Part shown: in pieces, positions 12,611 to 24,719 of the stretch
How positions within the stretch are numbered: position 1 is the stretch's first letter
Layout of the letters: every line of letters starts with the position of its first letter
Origin: Rhineura floridana
Taxonomy: Eukaryota; Chordata; Lepidosauria; Squamata; Rhineuridae
Reading direction: 5' to 3'
Assembly: GCF_030035675.1 (NCBI RefSeq)
Contig: NC_084482.1
Location: forward strand, 225,475,943-225,539,942
Length of the DNA: 64,000 nt
The notes under the pieces: generated by a model
The model's database searches: none
What the model was told of the DNA's origin: nothing
What the model saw: the letters and a program-made list of their open reading frames with translations, nothing else
Made by a program: the position numbers and the translations under genes

Positions 12611-15031
12611 ATGAGAAATAAGCTTAGTTTACATCAACGAATCCACATAGGTGAAAAACTATATGAATGCCTACACTGTGGAAAAAGTTTCATTCGGAGT
12701 AAACACCTTACTTCACATCACAGTACTCACACAGGGGAGAAGCCATATAAGTGTCTGGAGTGTGGAAAGAGCTTTAGTGCGAGCTATAGACTTAGTATGA
12801 ATCAAAGAACCCACACAGGAGAGAAATCATATGAATGCATAGAGTGTGGAAAGAGCTTCAGTGATAGTGGAACACTTTCCTCCCATCAAAGAACCCACAC
12901 AGGAGAGAAACCATATATATGCCTACAGTGTGGGAAAAGTTTCAGTTGGAGGCACCACCTTACTTCACATCACAGAACCCACACAGGGGAAAAACCTTAT
13001 AAGTGTCTGGAGTGTGGAAAGAGTTTCAGTCGTAGTGAAAGTCTTACTTTACATCAAAGAACCCACACAGGAGAGAAACCATATAAATGTATGGAATGCG
13101 GAAAGACCTTTAGTGTGAGCTGCAAACTTAATTTGCATCACAGAACCCACACAGGAGAAAAACCTTATAAGTGTCTGGAGTGTGGAAAGAGTTTCAGTCG
13201 TAGTGAAAGTCTTACTTTACATCAAAGGACCCACACAGGAGAGAAACCATATAAATGTATGGAATGTGGAAAGGCCTTTAAAGATAGAGGCCAACTTACT
13301 TCACATCACAGAACTCACACAGGGGAGAAGCCATATAAATGTATGGAATGCGGAAAGAGTTTCAGTCATAGTGGAAGCCTTACTTTACACCAAAGAACCC
13401 ACACAGGGGAGAAGCCATATGAATGTATGGAGTGTGGAAAAAGCTTCAGATATAGAGGAGGTTTAACTAAACATGAAATAACCCACACAGGAGAGAAACC
13501 CTACAAATGCATAGAGTGTGGAAAAAGTTTCAGTTGGAACCGAAGCCTTACTTCACATCACAGAACCCACACAGGGGAGAAGCCATATAAGTGTCTGGAG
13601 TGTGGAAAGAGTTTCAGTCAGAGTGGAACTCTTACTTCACATCAAAGAACCCACACAGGAGAGAAACCATATAAATGTATGGAATGTGGAAAGACCTTTA
13701 AAGAAAGCGGCAAACTTACTTTGCATCATAGAAGCCACACAGGAGATAAACTATATGTATGCATGGAGTGTGGAAAGAGTTTCAGTGATAGTGGAAGGCT
13801 TACTTTACATCAAAGAATTCACACAGGGGAGAAGCCGTATAAATGTATGGAATGTGGAAAAAACTTCAGAAGTAGAGGAGAGTTAACTAAACATGAAAGA
13901 ACCCACACAGGAGAGAAACCATACAAATGTTTAGAGTGTGGAAAGAGTTTTAGTGTGAAATCTAAACTTACTTTGCATCAACGAACCCACACAGGAGAGA
14001 AACCATATGAATGCATGGAATGTGGAAAGAGCTTCAGTGATAGTAGAAACCTTTCCTCCCATCAAAGAACCCACACAGGAGAAAAACCATATATATGCAC
14101 AGAGTGTGGAAAGAGTTTTAGTGTGAAATCTAAACTTACTTTGCATCAACGAACCCACACAGGAGAGAAACCATATGAATGCATGGAATGTGGAAAGAGC
14201 TTCAGTGATAGTAGAAACCTTTCCTCCCATCAAAGAACCCACACAGGAGAAAAACCATATATATGCACAGAGTGTGGGAAAAGTTTCAGTTGGAGCCACA
14301 GCCTTACTTCACATCAAAGAACCCACACTGGAGAGAAGCCATATAAGTGTCTTGAGTGTGGAAAGAGTTTCAGTCATAGTGAAAGGCTTACTTCACATCA
14401 AAGAACCCACACAGGAGAGAAACCATATAAATGTATGGAATGTGGAAAGACCTTTAAAGAAAACGGCAAACTTACTTTGCATCATAGAACCCACACAGGA
14501 GAGAAACCATATGTATGCATGGAGTGTGGAAAGAGTTTCAGTGATAGTGGAAGGCTTACTTTACATCAAAGAATTCACACAGGGGAGAAGCCGTATAAAT
14601 GTATGGAATGTGGAAAAAACTTCAGAAGTAGAGGAGAGTTAACTAAACATGAAAGAACCCACACAGGAGAGAAACCATACAAATGTTTAGAGTGTGGAAA
14701 GAGCTTTAGTGTGAAATCTAAACTTACTTTGCATCAACGAACCCACACAGGAGAGAAACCATATGAATGCATGGAATGTGGAAAGAGCTTCAGTGGTAGT
14801 AGAAACCTTTCCTCCCATCAAAGAACCCACACAGGAGAAAAACCATATATATGCACAGAGTGTGGGAAAAGTTTCAGTTGGAGCCGCAGTCTTACTTCAC
14901 ATCAAAGAACCCACTCTGGAGAGAAGCCATATAAGTGTCTTGAGTGTGGAAAGAGTTTCAGTCATAGTGAAAGGCTTACTTCACATCAAAGAACCCACAC
15001 AGGAGAGAAGCCACATAAGTGTCTGGAGTAA
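12611..15031 (+). CDS. C2H2 zinc finger protein B (28 complete fingers)
   Basis: The best preserved gene of the window: 806 residues with no internal stop. It has one N-terminal half finger ([16 protein letters not shown]), exactly 28 complete 28-residue C2H2 fingers with HTGEKPY linkers, and a few C-terminal residues (HKCLE). The expected product is a nuclear sequence-specific DNA-binding protein. The start is the first Met after an in-frame TGA at 12584 and has A at -3. The array grew by duplication. A two-finger, 168-bp unit is repeated at 13934/14102, and a seven-finger, 588-bp module (SWS-SL, SHSERL, KENGKL, SDSGRL, RSRGEL, SVKSKL, SDSRNL types) is repeated near 14291/14879. The KRAB exon upstream has a stop, so a product would lack KRAB. 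Openness over 2.4 kb suggests selection, or a very recent expansion. Confidence 0.85.
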   Translation: MRNKLSLHQRIHIGEKLYECLHCGKSFIRSKHLTSHHSTHTGEKPYKCLECGKSFSASYRLSMNQRTHTGEKSYECIECGKSFSDSGTLSSHQRTHTGEKPYICLQCGKSFSWRHHLTSHHRTHTGEKPYKCLECGKSFSRSESLTLHQRTHTGEKPYKCMECGKTFSVSCKLNLHHRTHTGEKPYKCLECGKSFSRSESLTLHQRTHTGEKPYKCMECGKAFKDRGQLTSHHRTHTGEKPYKCMECGKSFSHSGSLTLHQRTHTGEKPYECMECGKSFRYRGGLTKHEITHTGEKPYKCIECGKSFSWNRSLTSHHRTHTGEKPYKCLECGKSFSQSGTLTSHQRTHTGEKPYKCMECGKTFKESGKLTLHHRSHTGDKLYVCMECGKSFSDSGRLTLHQRIHTGEKPYKCMECGKNFRSRGELTKHERTHTGEKPYKCLECGKSFSVKSKLTLHQRTHTGEKPYECMECGKSFSDSRNLSSHQRTHTGEKPYICTECGKSFSVKSKLTLHQRTHTGEKPYECMECGKSFSDSRNLSSHQRTHTGEKPYICTECGKSFSWSHSLTSHQRTHTGEKPYKCLECGKSFSHSERLTSHQRTHTGEKPYKCMECGKTFKENGKLTLHHRTHTGEKPYVCMECGKSFSDSGRLTLHQRIHTGEKPYKCMECGKNFRSRGELTKHERTHTGEKPYKCLECGKSFSVKSKLTLHQRTHTGEKPYECMECGKSFSGSRNLSSHQRTHTGEKPYICTECGKSFSWSRSLTSHQRTHSGEKPYKCLECGKSFSHSERLTSHQRTHTGEKPHKCLE

Positions 15032-15640
15032 CATCTCACTGCACACCAAAGAACCCACACAGGGAAGGAAACAAAAATGTATGAAGTGTGGAAAGAACTT
15101 CAGTCATAGCAAAAACATTACTTTATATCAGATGAAGTGGCTGCATCATGGCCCTACCTTCAGACTGTGTCCCTGGACATTATCCCTTCCCCTAGAAGCT
15201 GTTGACATGGACTCCGACAGAAACAGTAAGCAAGGTTCATTACTGACTGGCCTGTTTTGCCTCTTTAATACGAAGAAGGGTATTCCTGTCCAATATTAGC
15301 TTATACTATTTGGGCAGATGCAAGTCACTAAACCTTGTGGCTAACGTTACTAGATTACAACCCACCCTGGGACCTGATGGTGAAGGAAAGATATTAACAA
15401 TAATAATAATAGGCCCCCTAGTCTTTTAGCCTGAGTAGACGGAGAGACAGAGTTGACCTCTGTGCTTGTTGCAGGGTTTGATCATGTTCTCTGTTTCTCT
15501 TTTGAATGGTTCATCATTGCTGATGGGCTGTTGTTTCAAATTAGGGAGAAGCCTATCCCTGAAGCCCTGAGCAAAGGAGGTGGAATATTAAGATGACAGT
15601 TACAAAAGAAACACTACTCAGAAGCTGGCAATTTCCAGAT
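15032..15640 (+). other. 3'UTR region of gene B
   Basis: It begins with remnants of one more finger (accaaagaacccacacagggaag; atgaagtgtggaaagaactt) out of frame. It continues with family 3'UTR text shared with A and D (aacagtaagcaaggttcatt; agttgacctctg). No AATAAA was found at the place where gene A has one. Confidence 0.6.
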
Positions 15641-15669
15641 TTTACTAAACTTATAGAAGATGAGCTAGA

Positions 15670-15845
15670 GAGTTAGACTGGAAGTTGGGCGACCAGGGTT
15701 CAAATTTCTGTTTGGCCATGAAGCTCACTAGGTAACCTTAGGCCAGTTAGGTGAGCCTAACCTACCTCACAGGGTTGTTGTGAGGATACCATTGGGAGGG
15801 GGAGAGCCATGTCTGTATGCCACCTTGAGCTCCTTGTTAACTTTG
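15670..15845 (+). mobile_element. tRNA-derived SINE (long type)
   Basis: It has gaccagggttcaaatttctg (B-box-like), then catgaagctcac..ggccagt and cctcacagggttgttgtgag. The same SINE lies on the - strand at 27145-27385 and 54545-54745. The 5' head is truncated. Confidence 0.6.
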
Positions 15846-15965
15846 CTTTGGAGTTGCTGTAGCTGTGAACTTTCCTTTTAGTATGAATGCATTCTGAACT
15901 TTCAAGCAACTGGGAACTAGGAACCAACTTCAGCGTTGTACTGCAGAGGGAATGGGGGCAGCAAA
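15846..15965 (+). repeat. Fragment of the about 200-bp tandem-repeat element's flank
   Basis: gaactttcaagcaa..gggaac..aaccaacttcagcgt matches the outer flank of the repeat arrays ending at 39380 and 51710. No array units remain here. Confidence 0.45.
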
Positions 15966-16190
15966 CTCTATGCTATTTGCAGGCCGGCTTTGATTGCTTT
16001 TGGGATCCAAGCAACAAAGAAAGTAGTTCTTATTTCCTGCAGCAAACCTAAAAGGACTATGAGCTTTTGTTGTTGTTGTTGAACCCTGTTAATTGCTGTG
16101 GGAGGGGGGGAATGAGATTGTAATTCCTTTACTGCTGAGAAGCAATGGCAACCAGGCTGTTACAGAGGATTATTGTTACTTATCTGTTCT

Positions 16191-18479
16191 TTTTTTTTTT
16201 AATAATTTTTATTCAAATTTTTCAAAAGACAAACAAAACAAAGTCAAAAAACATAACAATACAACAAAAAAATAAAAATAAAATAGTTGACTTCCGATTT
16301 GTCGCAGATCAGCTATAAGTATATAATATACATCAAACCTGTCCCTTAATAAATACATACAGGATCACTTTTCTCCATAGGCTATCTTAGTTAATCGTCA
16401 AATCCCAATATCATCATTTTATTTTGATCTTTCAACAAAAAGTCTAAGAGAGGCTTCCATTCCTTAAGAAATGTGTCTGTCGATTTTTCTCTAAGTAGAC
16501 ATGTCAATTTATCCATCTCTACTAAGTCCATTAATTTCAATAGCCATTCTTCCGTTGTTGGTGTTGATTCCATTTTCCACTTTTGTGCATATCATAATCT
16601 TGCTGCCGTAATCATATATAATATTATTCTTCCATATTTCTTTTCTATTTGTTTATCCATAAAACCCAATAAAAAAAATTCTGGTTTTGACTGAATATTT
16701 ATCTTTAGAATTTTTTGCATCCTACCTATCTGTGCCCAAAATGATTTTGCCTTTTTACACAGCCACCACATATGATAAAATGATCCTTCTTGTTGTTTAC
16801 ATTTCCAACAAACATTAGAAACATTACTATACATTTTTGACAACTTTTCTGGAGTCATGTACCAACGGTACATCATTTTATAGAAATTTTCTTTAAGATT
16901 ATAGCATAATGTAAATCTCAAGCCTTTTTTCCACATATTTTCCCATTGATCCATTTGTATGTTATAACCAAAATTTTTTGCCCACTTTACCATACACTCT
17001 TTTACTTGTTCTTCCTCCATATCCATTTTCAGTAAGAGTTTATACATTTTCGCAATTATATTTTCATCATTTGTACACAATCCTATTTCAAAATCAGATT
17101 TACTTATTTCAAACCCATACATTTTCTTGTCCATTTTAAATCTTTCTAACAATTGTAAATAGGCAAACCATTGAGAACTATATCCTTCCTTTATCAGTTG
17201 TTCTCTCTCTTTCATTATATATTCTCCATGTACATTTTCTAATAGTTCTTGATAAGTTAGCCATTTCTCTTTTCCAGCCATTTCTCTTCTGTAAAAAGCT
17301 TCTTGACTTGAGACACATAATGGTATTTTCGAATAGAACCTTGGTTTATATCTATTCCATATTTTCAACAAAAGACGTCTTATAAAATGATTGTTAAAGT
17401 CTACATTTACTTTTGCTTTGTCATACCATAGATATCCATGCCATCCCCACTTCAGGTTATGGCCCTCCAAATCCAATAGTCTTTTATTCCTCAATAAAAT
17501 CCATTCCTTTATCCAGACTAAACAGCAGGCAGCAAAATAAAGTCTCAGATTTGGTAATCCCAGTCCTCCTCTTTCTTTGGCGTCTTGTAGTAATTTAAAT
17601 TTAACTCTTGGTTTTTTTCCTTGCCATACAAATTTAGAGATATCTTTTTGCCATTGTTTAAAAGGTAAATCAGAGGATATTACAGGTATTGTTTGAAACA
17701 AAAACATCATTCTCGGTAATACATTCATTTTTATCACAGATATTCTACCCATTAATGACAATTGTAGTTTATCCCATTTTAGCAGATCTTTCTTAATCTC
17801 TGTCCATAATTTTTCATAATTATTATGAAACAACTTTGAATTTTTATTTGTCATAATGATACCTAAATATTTCAACTTTTTCTCTATTGTAAAATCTGTC
17901 TTGTCCATTAACTCTTTCTGTTCCCTTAAAGTTAAATTTTTCACCAACATCTTTGTTTTTTGATTGTTAATCTTAAATCCTGCTAACGGTCCAAATTCTT
18001 TTAATTTGTCCATCAATACATTAATTCCTTCCAAAGGGTTTTCTAATACAATTATCAAATCATCAGCGAATGCTCTCAGTTTATATTCTTCTTTTTTTAT
18101 CTTTACTCCCGAAATCCTTTTATCTTGCCTTATATCTCTAAGCAGCACTTCTAAGACCAGAATAAATAGAAGGGGAGATAATGGACATCCCTGTCTTGTA
18201 CCCTTTTGTATTTCACATGAATCCGTTAAATCTCCATTAACAATTATCTGAGCCTTCTGAGATGTATAAATCGATCTAATCCATTTTATAAAATTGTCTC
18301 CAAAATCCATTTGCTCCAAAACCTGAAACATAAATTTCCAATTCAAATTATCAAATGCTTTCTCAGCATCTAAGAAAATCAAAGCTGCTTGTTTATCATT
18401 TCGTTGTTCTAAATATTCCAACACATTCAAGACATTCCTGACGTTGTCACGTAATTGTCTTTTAGGTAAAACCCCCGAA
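16191..18479 (-). mobile_element. 5'-truncated L1 LINE with 15-bp target duplication
   Basis: The element is flanked by identical 15-bp direct repeats, ttacttatctgttct, at 16176-16190 and 18480-18494. On the - strand it begins inside ORF2 and ends with a 3'UTR (..aataaaaattatt) and a poly(A) run, seen as T10 at 16191. It shows typical L1 insertion: antisense, 5' truncated, with a clean target-site duplication. The near-intact ORF and perfect duplication indicate a fairly young copy. It interrupts nothing recognisable. Confidence 0.93.
16391..18479 (-). CDS. L1 ORF2 fragment: reverse transcriptase to C-terminus
   Basis: Open from the 5' truncation point at 18479 to a TGA just before 16592, then open again to 16391 in the same frame. 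RT motifs are visible: AALIFLDAEKAFDNLNW, QGCPLSPLLFILVLE and AFADDLIIV, the catalytic FADD box. Thumb text follows (LSLMGRISVIKMNVLP; RGGLGLPNL). A Cys/His cluster, CWKCKQQEGSFYHMWWLC, is the L1 C-terminal zinc-knuckle-like motif. The endonuclease domain is absent through truncation. Only one nonsense codon (..ITAARL, stop, YAQKWKMES..) breaks about 690 codons. It cannot mobilise itself. Confidence 0.93.
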
Positions 18480-18499
18480 TTACTTATCTGTTCTGATCG

Positions 18500-18960
18500 C
18501 ATATGAGAATTATTTCTTTTACTTCAGTGTACATTTATGTTTGACCCTTATCATTTTGCCTTGTCACTGCAACTATGGACGGGAATCCCACAGTCAGAAA
18601 AGACTGAACCAGCCCACTTCTCCTATTTAATGCCGAGATATTTGTGGGTTACATTTGCATCCTTTGCATTGCACAAGCCTCCTGCAAGTCACGCCCGGAT
18701 CTCCTCTCCAGCGGATATTTGGAAGCGGCGGGGAAGGGTGACTCTGGCTGCAAAGATGTAGGGTGTGTGCTGTGCAGACTTCATACACATGAGGAGTCTT
18801 TCCCTACCTGGAGACGCTGGGACATTCCGCGGTTCTGCATGCAAAGCAGATGTTCTGCCACTGAGACGTGGTCCTTCCCCATAAAGAAACCCACCTTCAA
18901 AAATCAGGACCCCTGCATCTCTTAAAAAAAAACAATAAACCATGACACTGACACTAACTA
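18500..18960 (-). mobile_element. tRNA-derived SINE on reverse strand and flank
   Basis: Within 18775-18890 the reverse strand shows a tRNA-like SINE head (tgctttgcatgcagaac; gtctccaggtagggaaagac), the family at 7440 and 35790. The flanking 18500-18770 has a CpG-containing stretch (cgcccggatctcctctccag) but no supported gene. Confidence 0.5.
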
Positions 18961-19079
18961 CACTTTAGGGTTGTTGTACGCTACTGCTCTAAACCCCTCC
19001 CATCCTTCCAGCAAAATGGTTATAACAGCAGTGGACTACTTTGCAGGGCTGGTGTTATTTTGTTTTAACTGAAAGCAGT

Positions 19080-19790
19080 TCTAAACTGCTTAACGTTTAA
19101 AAAATCTCTTAAGAAGTGTACATTATTTACAATTAAAAAACCCATTAAAACAAAAATACAAGCTATAACCAATAAAACAAGCCTCTAAACCATATAAGAG
19201 CAAATAAAACATTCAGAGGATTATGACCCTCAGTTACAGTTACGCTAAAATCCTGGAGACCCGGATTGTTTTTTCCAGGACAGCAGAAGAAGCAGAAATT
19301 GCATCTCCACCAGAAAGACCAGCAAAAAAGGCTTAAAGACAAACCTAAATCTACTTTCATGCTTTCAAAAAAAAATTAACAGAGTTTGTATACCACTTAA
19401 TTGTCAGAACCTCTAAGCGAATAACATTAAATACACGTTAAAATTATCAACAAAAGTCAAATACAAGGTAACCTCAAAAAAGTCAAGATGTAAATAAAAT
19501 GAGCCATTTAAAACTATACATCATAAAATAATTTTGCATATAGAAATACAAGTCTGCAGTGCATGTCTGGGTAAATGTGCCCAAGCAAAAACATTTTTAG
19601 TAGGCATCAAAAATAATTTCGAAAAAGGTGCTTGCCTTACGTCAAGGGGCAGGGAGTTCCAGAGTGTAGGCGCTGCCCTGCTAAAAATATGGATTCCTTA
19701 CAACTGTGGAACGAACATTATGCAGCCCTCCCATAGGAGAGGAATGTCAGTCATCGCCATGGCTTTGTCCATTGGCTAAAAACTCGGAAA
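19080..19790 (-). repeat. Old LINE-derived repeat
   Basis: The reverse complement of 19150-19340 (gcctttttt gctggtctt.. ggtggagatgcaat.. gggtctccagga) matches 34556-34725 on the + strand. The two therefore belong to one dispersed family. Further left-over LINE-like text at 19650-19690 (ggcagggagttccagagtgt) is typical of the 3' part of L2/CR1-group elements. No open frame of note. Confidence 0.4.
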
Positions 19791-20229
19791 GGCCAAAGCC
19801 AGTGAGCTCCTTGCAGAAGACAGGGGAACAGCGCTTGCACCTTTTGCCTCATATTTCATGCTAGAAATTTACTCTTTCATTAAAATGAAAGCTGAGAATA
19901 TGGGGATTATGAATCCTCCTGCAGACAGCCCCATGTCTTCAATGCTGAAGGAGATTGGGGGGAGGGGGCTGGAGTGCTCCCTCCTGACACAGATCAGAGG
20001 GGTCACAGCGCTTTGAGGGACATTGATGCAAATATACTTGTATTTCACCTATAGAAAATTACATATATATTTTACTTCTCTCCAACCTGCTCCTCCTCAA
20101 CATTCCAGTGAATTGCTCCATCGCAGCTCACTCACCAGATGGACCCAGTCAGTTCTTAGGCACCCACTTCAGTCCCCAGTTATCTGTGTGACTCTCTCGG
20201 CCACACTGAACAGCCAGGGAAAAGGTGGG
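19791..20229. other. No feature recognised
   Basis: Mixed A/T-rich sequence. I see no gene, no repeat family and no RNA gene that I can support. Confidence 0.4.
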
Positions 20230-20615
20230 GAACGTCTGGTCCTTGAAATGTTATTGGACCCCACCTCCCATCAGCCGGATGACTGGAGGAGGGCTATTCT
20301 TGTCTCTGTCTTCAAAAAGGGGGGAAAGGAGGAACTAGGGAACTACAGACCAGTCAGCCTGACATCCATCCCTGGGAAAATTCTGGAGCAGATTATAAAG
20401 CAGCCAGTCTGTAAGCAGCTTGAAAACAATACAATGATTACTACAAGCCAACCTGGATTTATCAAGAACAAATCCTGCCAGATTAATTTTATCCCATTTT
20501 TCGATTGAGTAACGTCCCTGGTAGACTGTGGGAATGCTGTGAACATAATATATCTCGACTTCAGAAAAGCTTTTGACAAAGTGCCCTGTGATATTCTGCT
20601 TAGCAAGCTAGCTGC
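20230..20615 (+). mobile_element. CR1 ORF2 fragment (reverse transcriptase N-part)
   Basis: The + strand reads VFKKGGKEELGNYRPVSLTS, then IPGKILEQIIKQ, MITTSQPGFIKNKSCQINFI and, after a stop, [20 protein letters not shown]. These are RT motifs 1-3 of CR1 LINEs (NYRPVSLT, GF..S, DF.KAFD). Both ends are truncated. Confidence 0.8.
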
Positions 20616-20885
20616 GTGTTTCCGGCGCCTACTGAAGACCTTCCTCTTTCAACAAGCCTTTTAAGTAGAAACCTTAGCCCAGTCTGCATCTGTTATTGCT
20701 GCTTTTTAAGTTGTTTTTAAAGTTTTTTTTAAAAAAGATGTTTTTAAATTTTTCTTTTTTAAAAAAATATGTTTTGTTTTGATATATTTTCAAGATGCTT
20801 TAGAGGTTTTTTTAGTGATTTGTTTGCCATCCTGGGCTCCAGCCGGGAGGAAGGGCAGGATATAATATTAATTAATATTAATTAA
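20616..20885 (+). mobile_element. LINE 3' tail (L2/CR1 group)
   Basis: It reads tgaagaccttcctctttcaa, then T-rich DNA, then ccatcctgggctccagccgg gaggaagggcaggatataat and an A/T tail. The same tail type is at 58684-58975. It abuts the CR1 fragment, so one element is nested next to the other. Confidence 0.55.
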
Positions 20886-21089
20886 CTAATTAATATGCAA
20901 ATCCCCCAAAATATTTTTGTAATACTAATTTTTCTAATTTCTGAAATTAAAGTTTTCAGAGCTGATGATGCTTTTGCTTTTAATTCATATGTTTACTGAT
21001 GGTTGGGCAGGCTAGAAAGAATTTTGTTAGGCTAGTAACTTGTGTAAACGCATTGGCAAGGCTGTATCCACCCTCACCCCCCTTTTCCA

Positions 21090-21420
21090 CAGCTATGCTG
21101 TGTGGAGCTGACTGGAGTTGGAGTGTATGATTTCTCACGGCCCAATTTAGGGTGAGCACCCCAGTTAAGTTATTTTTTCCTCCGCTCTTTGTCTGTTTTT
21201 GTTGTGCCATGCACCCACTAGAAGCTCCAGGTCAGACCGGATGCAGGGGCGTCGCATAGCGGACTCTCCCCCCTTTGCTTGAGTGTACGATTTGTTAGGG
21301 CCCACCGCAGAGTTGGAGGTGAGCAATCCCAGTTACTTTTTTCCTGTACATTTGGTCTCTTTATGTTCAGTCATGGAGTTTTCTGCCAAGATGATCATGT
21401 GCACTGTGGAAAACACACTG
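21090..21420 (+). repeat. Two units of the about 200-bp tandem repeat
   Basis: Two diverged units share gtgtatgatttctcacggcc / gtgtacgatttgttagggcc, then gagcaccccagttaagtta / gagcaatcccagttactttt and a following tgtctgtttttgttgtgc / ttggtctctttatgtt. Units of this type form the array at 49690-51490 and lie also near 38900-39110. Confidence 0.6.
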
Positions 21421-21789
21421 AGAACCACCGCCCTACAACTGTTGGTCAGGAAACTGACTAGAGGGCAGTGACCCTGGACTGAATTTTAAGTGGTGCCCAG
21501 GACATGGTGTGAGATTTGCAAATGGCCAATTGCCAAGCAAATCCAACACTTGTCACACTTGACTTTCAAAGAGGAAACTTCACAAAAATGAGAGGATTGA
21601 TAAAGAGGAAACTGAAGGGCGCCCTCAAGAGGTGCTCCAAGTTTCTGTAGGCCCTTGGTCACAGAGACACAGTGGGCTCCTTCGCCCCTCCCTTTCCTCC
21701 TCAAACCACACCCCTCCTCCTCTTGGCCCTAGCCCTTTAGGCAAGACTATTTTACTACAATAATTCTAGTATGAAATAAGACTAGCTAT

Positions 21790-21935
21790 GTTCTGCCTCC
21801 ATAGTCAGAAATGGCATGCTTTCGAATACCAGTCGTCGGAAGCCGCAGGTGGGGATGGTGCTCCTGCGCTCAGGGCATCTCGGTGGCCACCGTGAGAACA
21901 GGGTGCTGGACTCTTCTTACGTTCTTAAGACTAAT
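21790..21935 (+). mobile_element. CR1-type 3' end
   Basis: It matches 10690-10890: cagaaatggcatgctttcga ataccagt, then gaacagggtgctggac and cttcttacgttctta. Only the 3' UTR-like end is present. Confidence 0.5.
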
Positions 21936-22090
21936 ATTTATTTATTTATTTATTACATTTGTATACTGCCCCATAGCCGAAGCTCTCTGGGTGGTTTGCA
22001 ACAATTAAAAACATTAAAAACAAATATACAAATTTAAAAACACATTTTTAAAAAGCAATTTAAATGGTATTTTATGCAGGGTTATCTTAT
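21936..22090 (-). mobile_element. LINE 3' tail, reverse strand
   Basis: A tttatttatttatttatt run is followed by actgccccatagccgaagct ctctgggtggtttgcaac, a typical inverted 3' end of an L2/CR1-group LINE. A further A-rich piece, with ggcccaaagaccccaaagca, extends to about 22265. Confidence 0.5.
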
Positions 22091-22429
22091 GCCAGAATAT
22101 GGATAGAGATGTACGTTTTAACATGCATTCAGTGTGTATCCTACTGAATGCAATTATATTTATATTATTACATTATGGCTTATTTATGTACTGTTTTTTG
22201 GCCCAAAGACCCCAAAGCAGTGAACAGAATATAAAGATACAGTAAATCAATCAAAACAATAAAATTTTGGCTGCAGTATTAGGCAATACTGGAACTGAAC
22301 TCTTAGGATCAGGCTACACAATATACAGGCTAGACACAGCAACACAGATAAAGTGAACGCACAACCATTCTCGTACATTTGGATGAACATCCTACTTATG
22401 TCTTAATTCTTAATCCAACAAGTGATACA

Positions 22430-23195
22430 TGCACAAAAATCCGGGCATGGTGAAGGTGTGCTCTACCACTGCCTTCGAAAAGGAACCTGAAGTGTCGCTA
22501 GAACAGGTTCCAAGGTGCAGTGAGTGCAAGCTAAAGAAAGTGGGGGGGGGGAGAGGAAGAGGAGGGGGATTTCTTCAGAGGCGGGATTTATTCCGAGGGG
22601 CGGAGTGCTGGCCGTTGAGCCCCCTCCTGTCGTTTTCCAGGACGGGGAAACCAGCGGCGTCAGATCCTCTGGCAAAGGGGAGGCTGGTGCCTGGAGAGGA
22701 CAAAGAGGTAAGGGGGGGTTAATTTGCCTTTTTTGGAGGGGAGGAAGAGCCCCCTCCCAAAATCCTCTCTGGGAATCCATGCAATCCAGCTACCAAGTTT
22801 GCATTGCACAATCCTGCTTAAATCTCCCTGCCCTGTAGAGATCTACCCGCCCCCGACCCACAGGATGGGTGGGCAGCAGGCCAGCTTGGTGATGGGGAGG
22901 AAAGAGAGCTCCCCCCCAGAAAGGAAGAGATTTCCCCTCACCAAGACGCCACCAGCTGCTCTCCAAGTGCCCCCCGCAAATTGCAGGCTTTAGATTGGAA
23001 GCTGTTCCCACCCTCCCCTCTCTGAGCTCTGTCTAATCTGGGGGTGGGGAGAAGCAGCCTCCTTTGGTTGGGGGCAGTGGGGGGCGTAAATGGCTGCAAT
23101 CCTCCAGGCAGAGGCTGGAAAACCACAAACACTCCCTTTTTCTCAGGAGGGGCTTCTTAAGATGACCTCTTGAGGGTTTGCTGGACCTGCCTTCA
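22430..23195 (+). promoter_or_regulatory. CpG-rich promoter / first exon block of gene C
   Basis: Paralogous to the blocks of genes B and D: ccttcgaaaaggaacctgaa, tattccgaggggcggagt, ggctggtgcctggag, and a donor aaagag/gtaagg at 22707/22708. The finger exon of gene C begins 5.0 kb downstream. It is shorter than the other two blocks: the distal part that precedes the KRAB exon in B and D is missing after about 23190, where A/T-rich DNA starts. Confidence 0.6.
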
Positions 23196-24700
23196 AGTCT
23201 TTTTTATATATGTAATATTTATAAGATTTATTTAGTGTTGATGAAAAAGTAACAACAGCATAATATAAAAACAATAATTTCATTATGAACATTAAAATAG
23301 TAAAATGTTAAAGAAAAATATATATCAGACCACAAAGAGAAAAAGAGTGAATAAAAAAAGGATTATTTTAATGTATTTCTTGGCCTTCTCCCTATGGTCC
23401 CAGGACAGGTTGCAACAATTTTGAATACAACCCTCCTGCCCTGTAATTTAAAATATGCAATTTATAGAAATGGATAAAACAGTCAAAATTATAAAAACAA
23501 GCATCATTTCCGCCAGAACAACCTGTACTGAGGAGGGGAAGGTTAAAAAGGCACCCCCTTGCAGGGTTGGCAGCAGAGGGTTGTAAATAAGTCCCTAAAT
23601 TTCGCTCCCTTCAACTTATGGTGATCATTGGAGAAGGAGCAGAGTCAGGCCAAAATGAAACGCAAACGTGATTTCTTTAAATCAAAGCAGAGAAATGATA
23701 TTTACAAACACTCAGTAAGGTTTGAAATAACTGGATGAAAAGTGTATATAAATGAAATATATACTGCAGTCTTATATTTCATATCTATTATGGGAATGAA
23801 CAGTATTAAATTGGCAAATAAAAATAACTGGCAGGTCAAGGAAGAATAGATCGCTAAGCCCTAAATTGCATCTTCTTAAAACTTCTGCCAGCCCAACCTT
23901 GCTAACAGCACTCTGGATTCCGAGCATTATAGCACCTGTTCCAAACTGTCTGTGAGCCAAATTCCCTGTGGAGTTGGCGGCCCCAGCCTCCTTTTGGAGG
24001 AGGGGGGGATAGAAATGTAATACTAAATAAATAAAATGTGGAGGCCCCCCCCAACCCTTTCCCTAGTTCTTGTGCAGATGACTTTCCAGAATACAGAGAT
24101 TTTAAGGAGGGGGGGTTGATGGGAGCTCCCAAGGTCAAGAGTGGAAGAAGTTGGTGAGGTGGGGAGATATTGGGCCAACCTCTCTTGACCCGTTCTAGAT
24201 CAAGTCCACCAAGGGAAGTAGCGGGGTGTGGTTCTCCTGCGAGGAAGTAGCACTGGAAATATGTATCCTGGCATATTTCTCCCTCCCCATTGTTACCCTC
24301 ACATGCAGGGGAAGACACTTGTGACATGCTCTGGATCCTCTCCCCTTTGTATGAGGTCAGGCTAGCCCAGATAAGGGAGGGGAGATCTTCTCCTTCTCGG
24401 GTTTAATGGCTTTGCAAGGCAAGGGTGAGGTCTCCTTCAGAGGTGGAAGTTGTCCAGGAGTGGGATGGCTCCTCCCACTTGCTTCAGAGGCAGGGCTATG
24501 CACCACCACCACCACCACCAAACATGTGTCAGAGATTGGCAGGATGGAGAGGAGGGCCTATCTGGAAGATCTCAAGACTCACGAGAAGTCAGTCCTTCCA
24601 GTGACCTGGTCCCAAGCCGGTTAGCCTTTTCTGCGTCACAACCGGCCCTTGAATCATGCCCAGACACACCTTGGGAGGCAGGCAGTGCAGCTGTTGTAAT
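23196..24700. other. Intergenic/intronic DNA without supported genes
   Basis: Mostly A/T-rich, with pieces of LINE-like 3' text (23370-23420 ccttctccctatggtcccag; 24000-24040 ctaaataaataaaatg). A CAC trinucleotide run occurs at about 24500-24520. No KRAB exon was found here, although units B and D have one about 1 kb after the first exon. Confidence 0.4.
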
Positions 24701-24719
24701 GTGAGAGATGCAGTCTGCC

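Noticed and set aside
13931-14299. Antisense open frames in finger arrays (FLSCVGSLM-type text), also near 4030, 30124 and 47147
   Set aside because: Reverse-strand shadows of the repeated finger codons; no support as genes.
24490-24525. Poly-His tract (HHHHHH)
   Set aside because: A short CAC run in DNA without other coding support.
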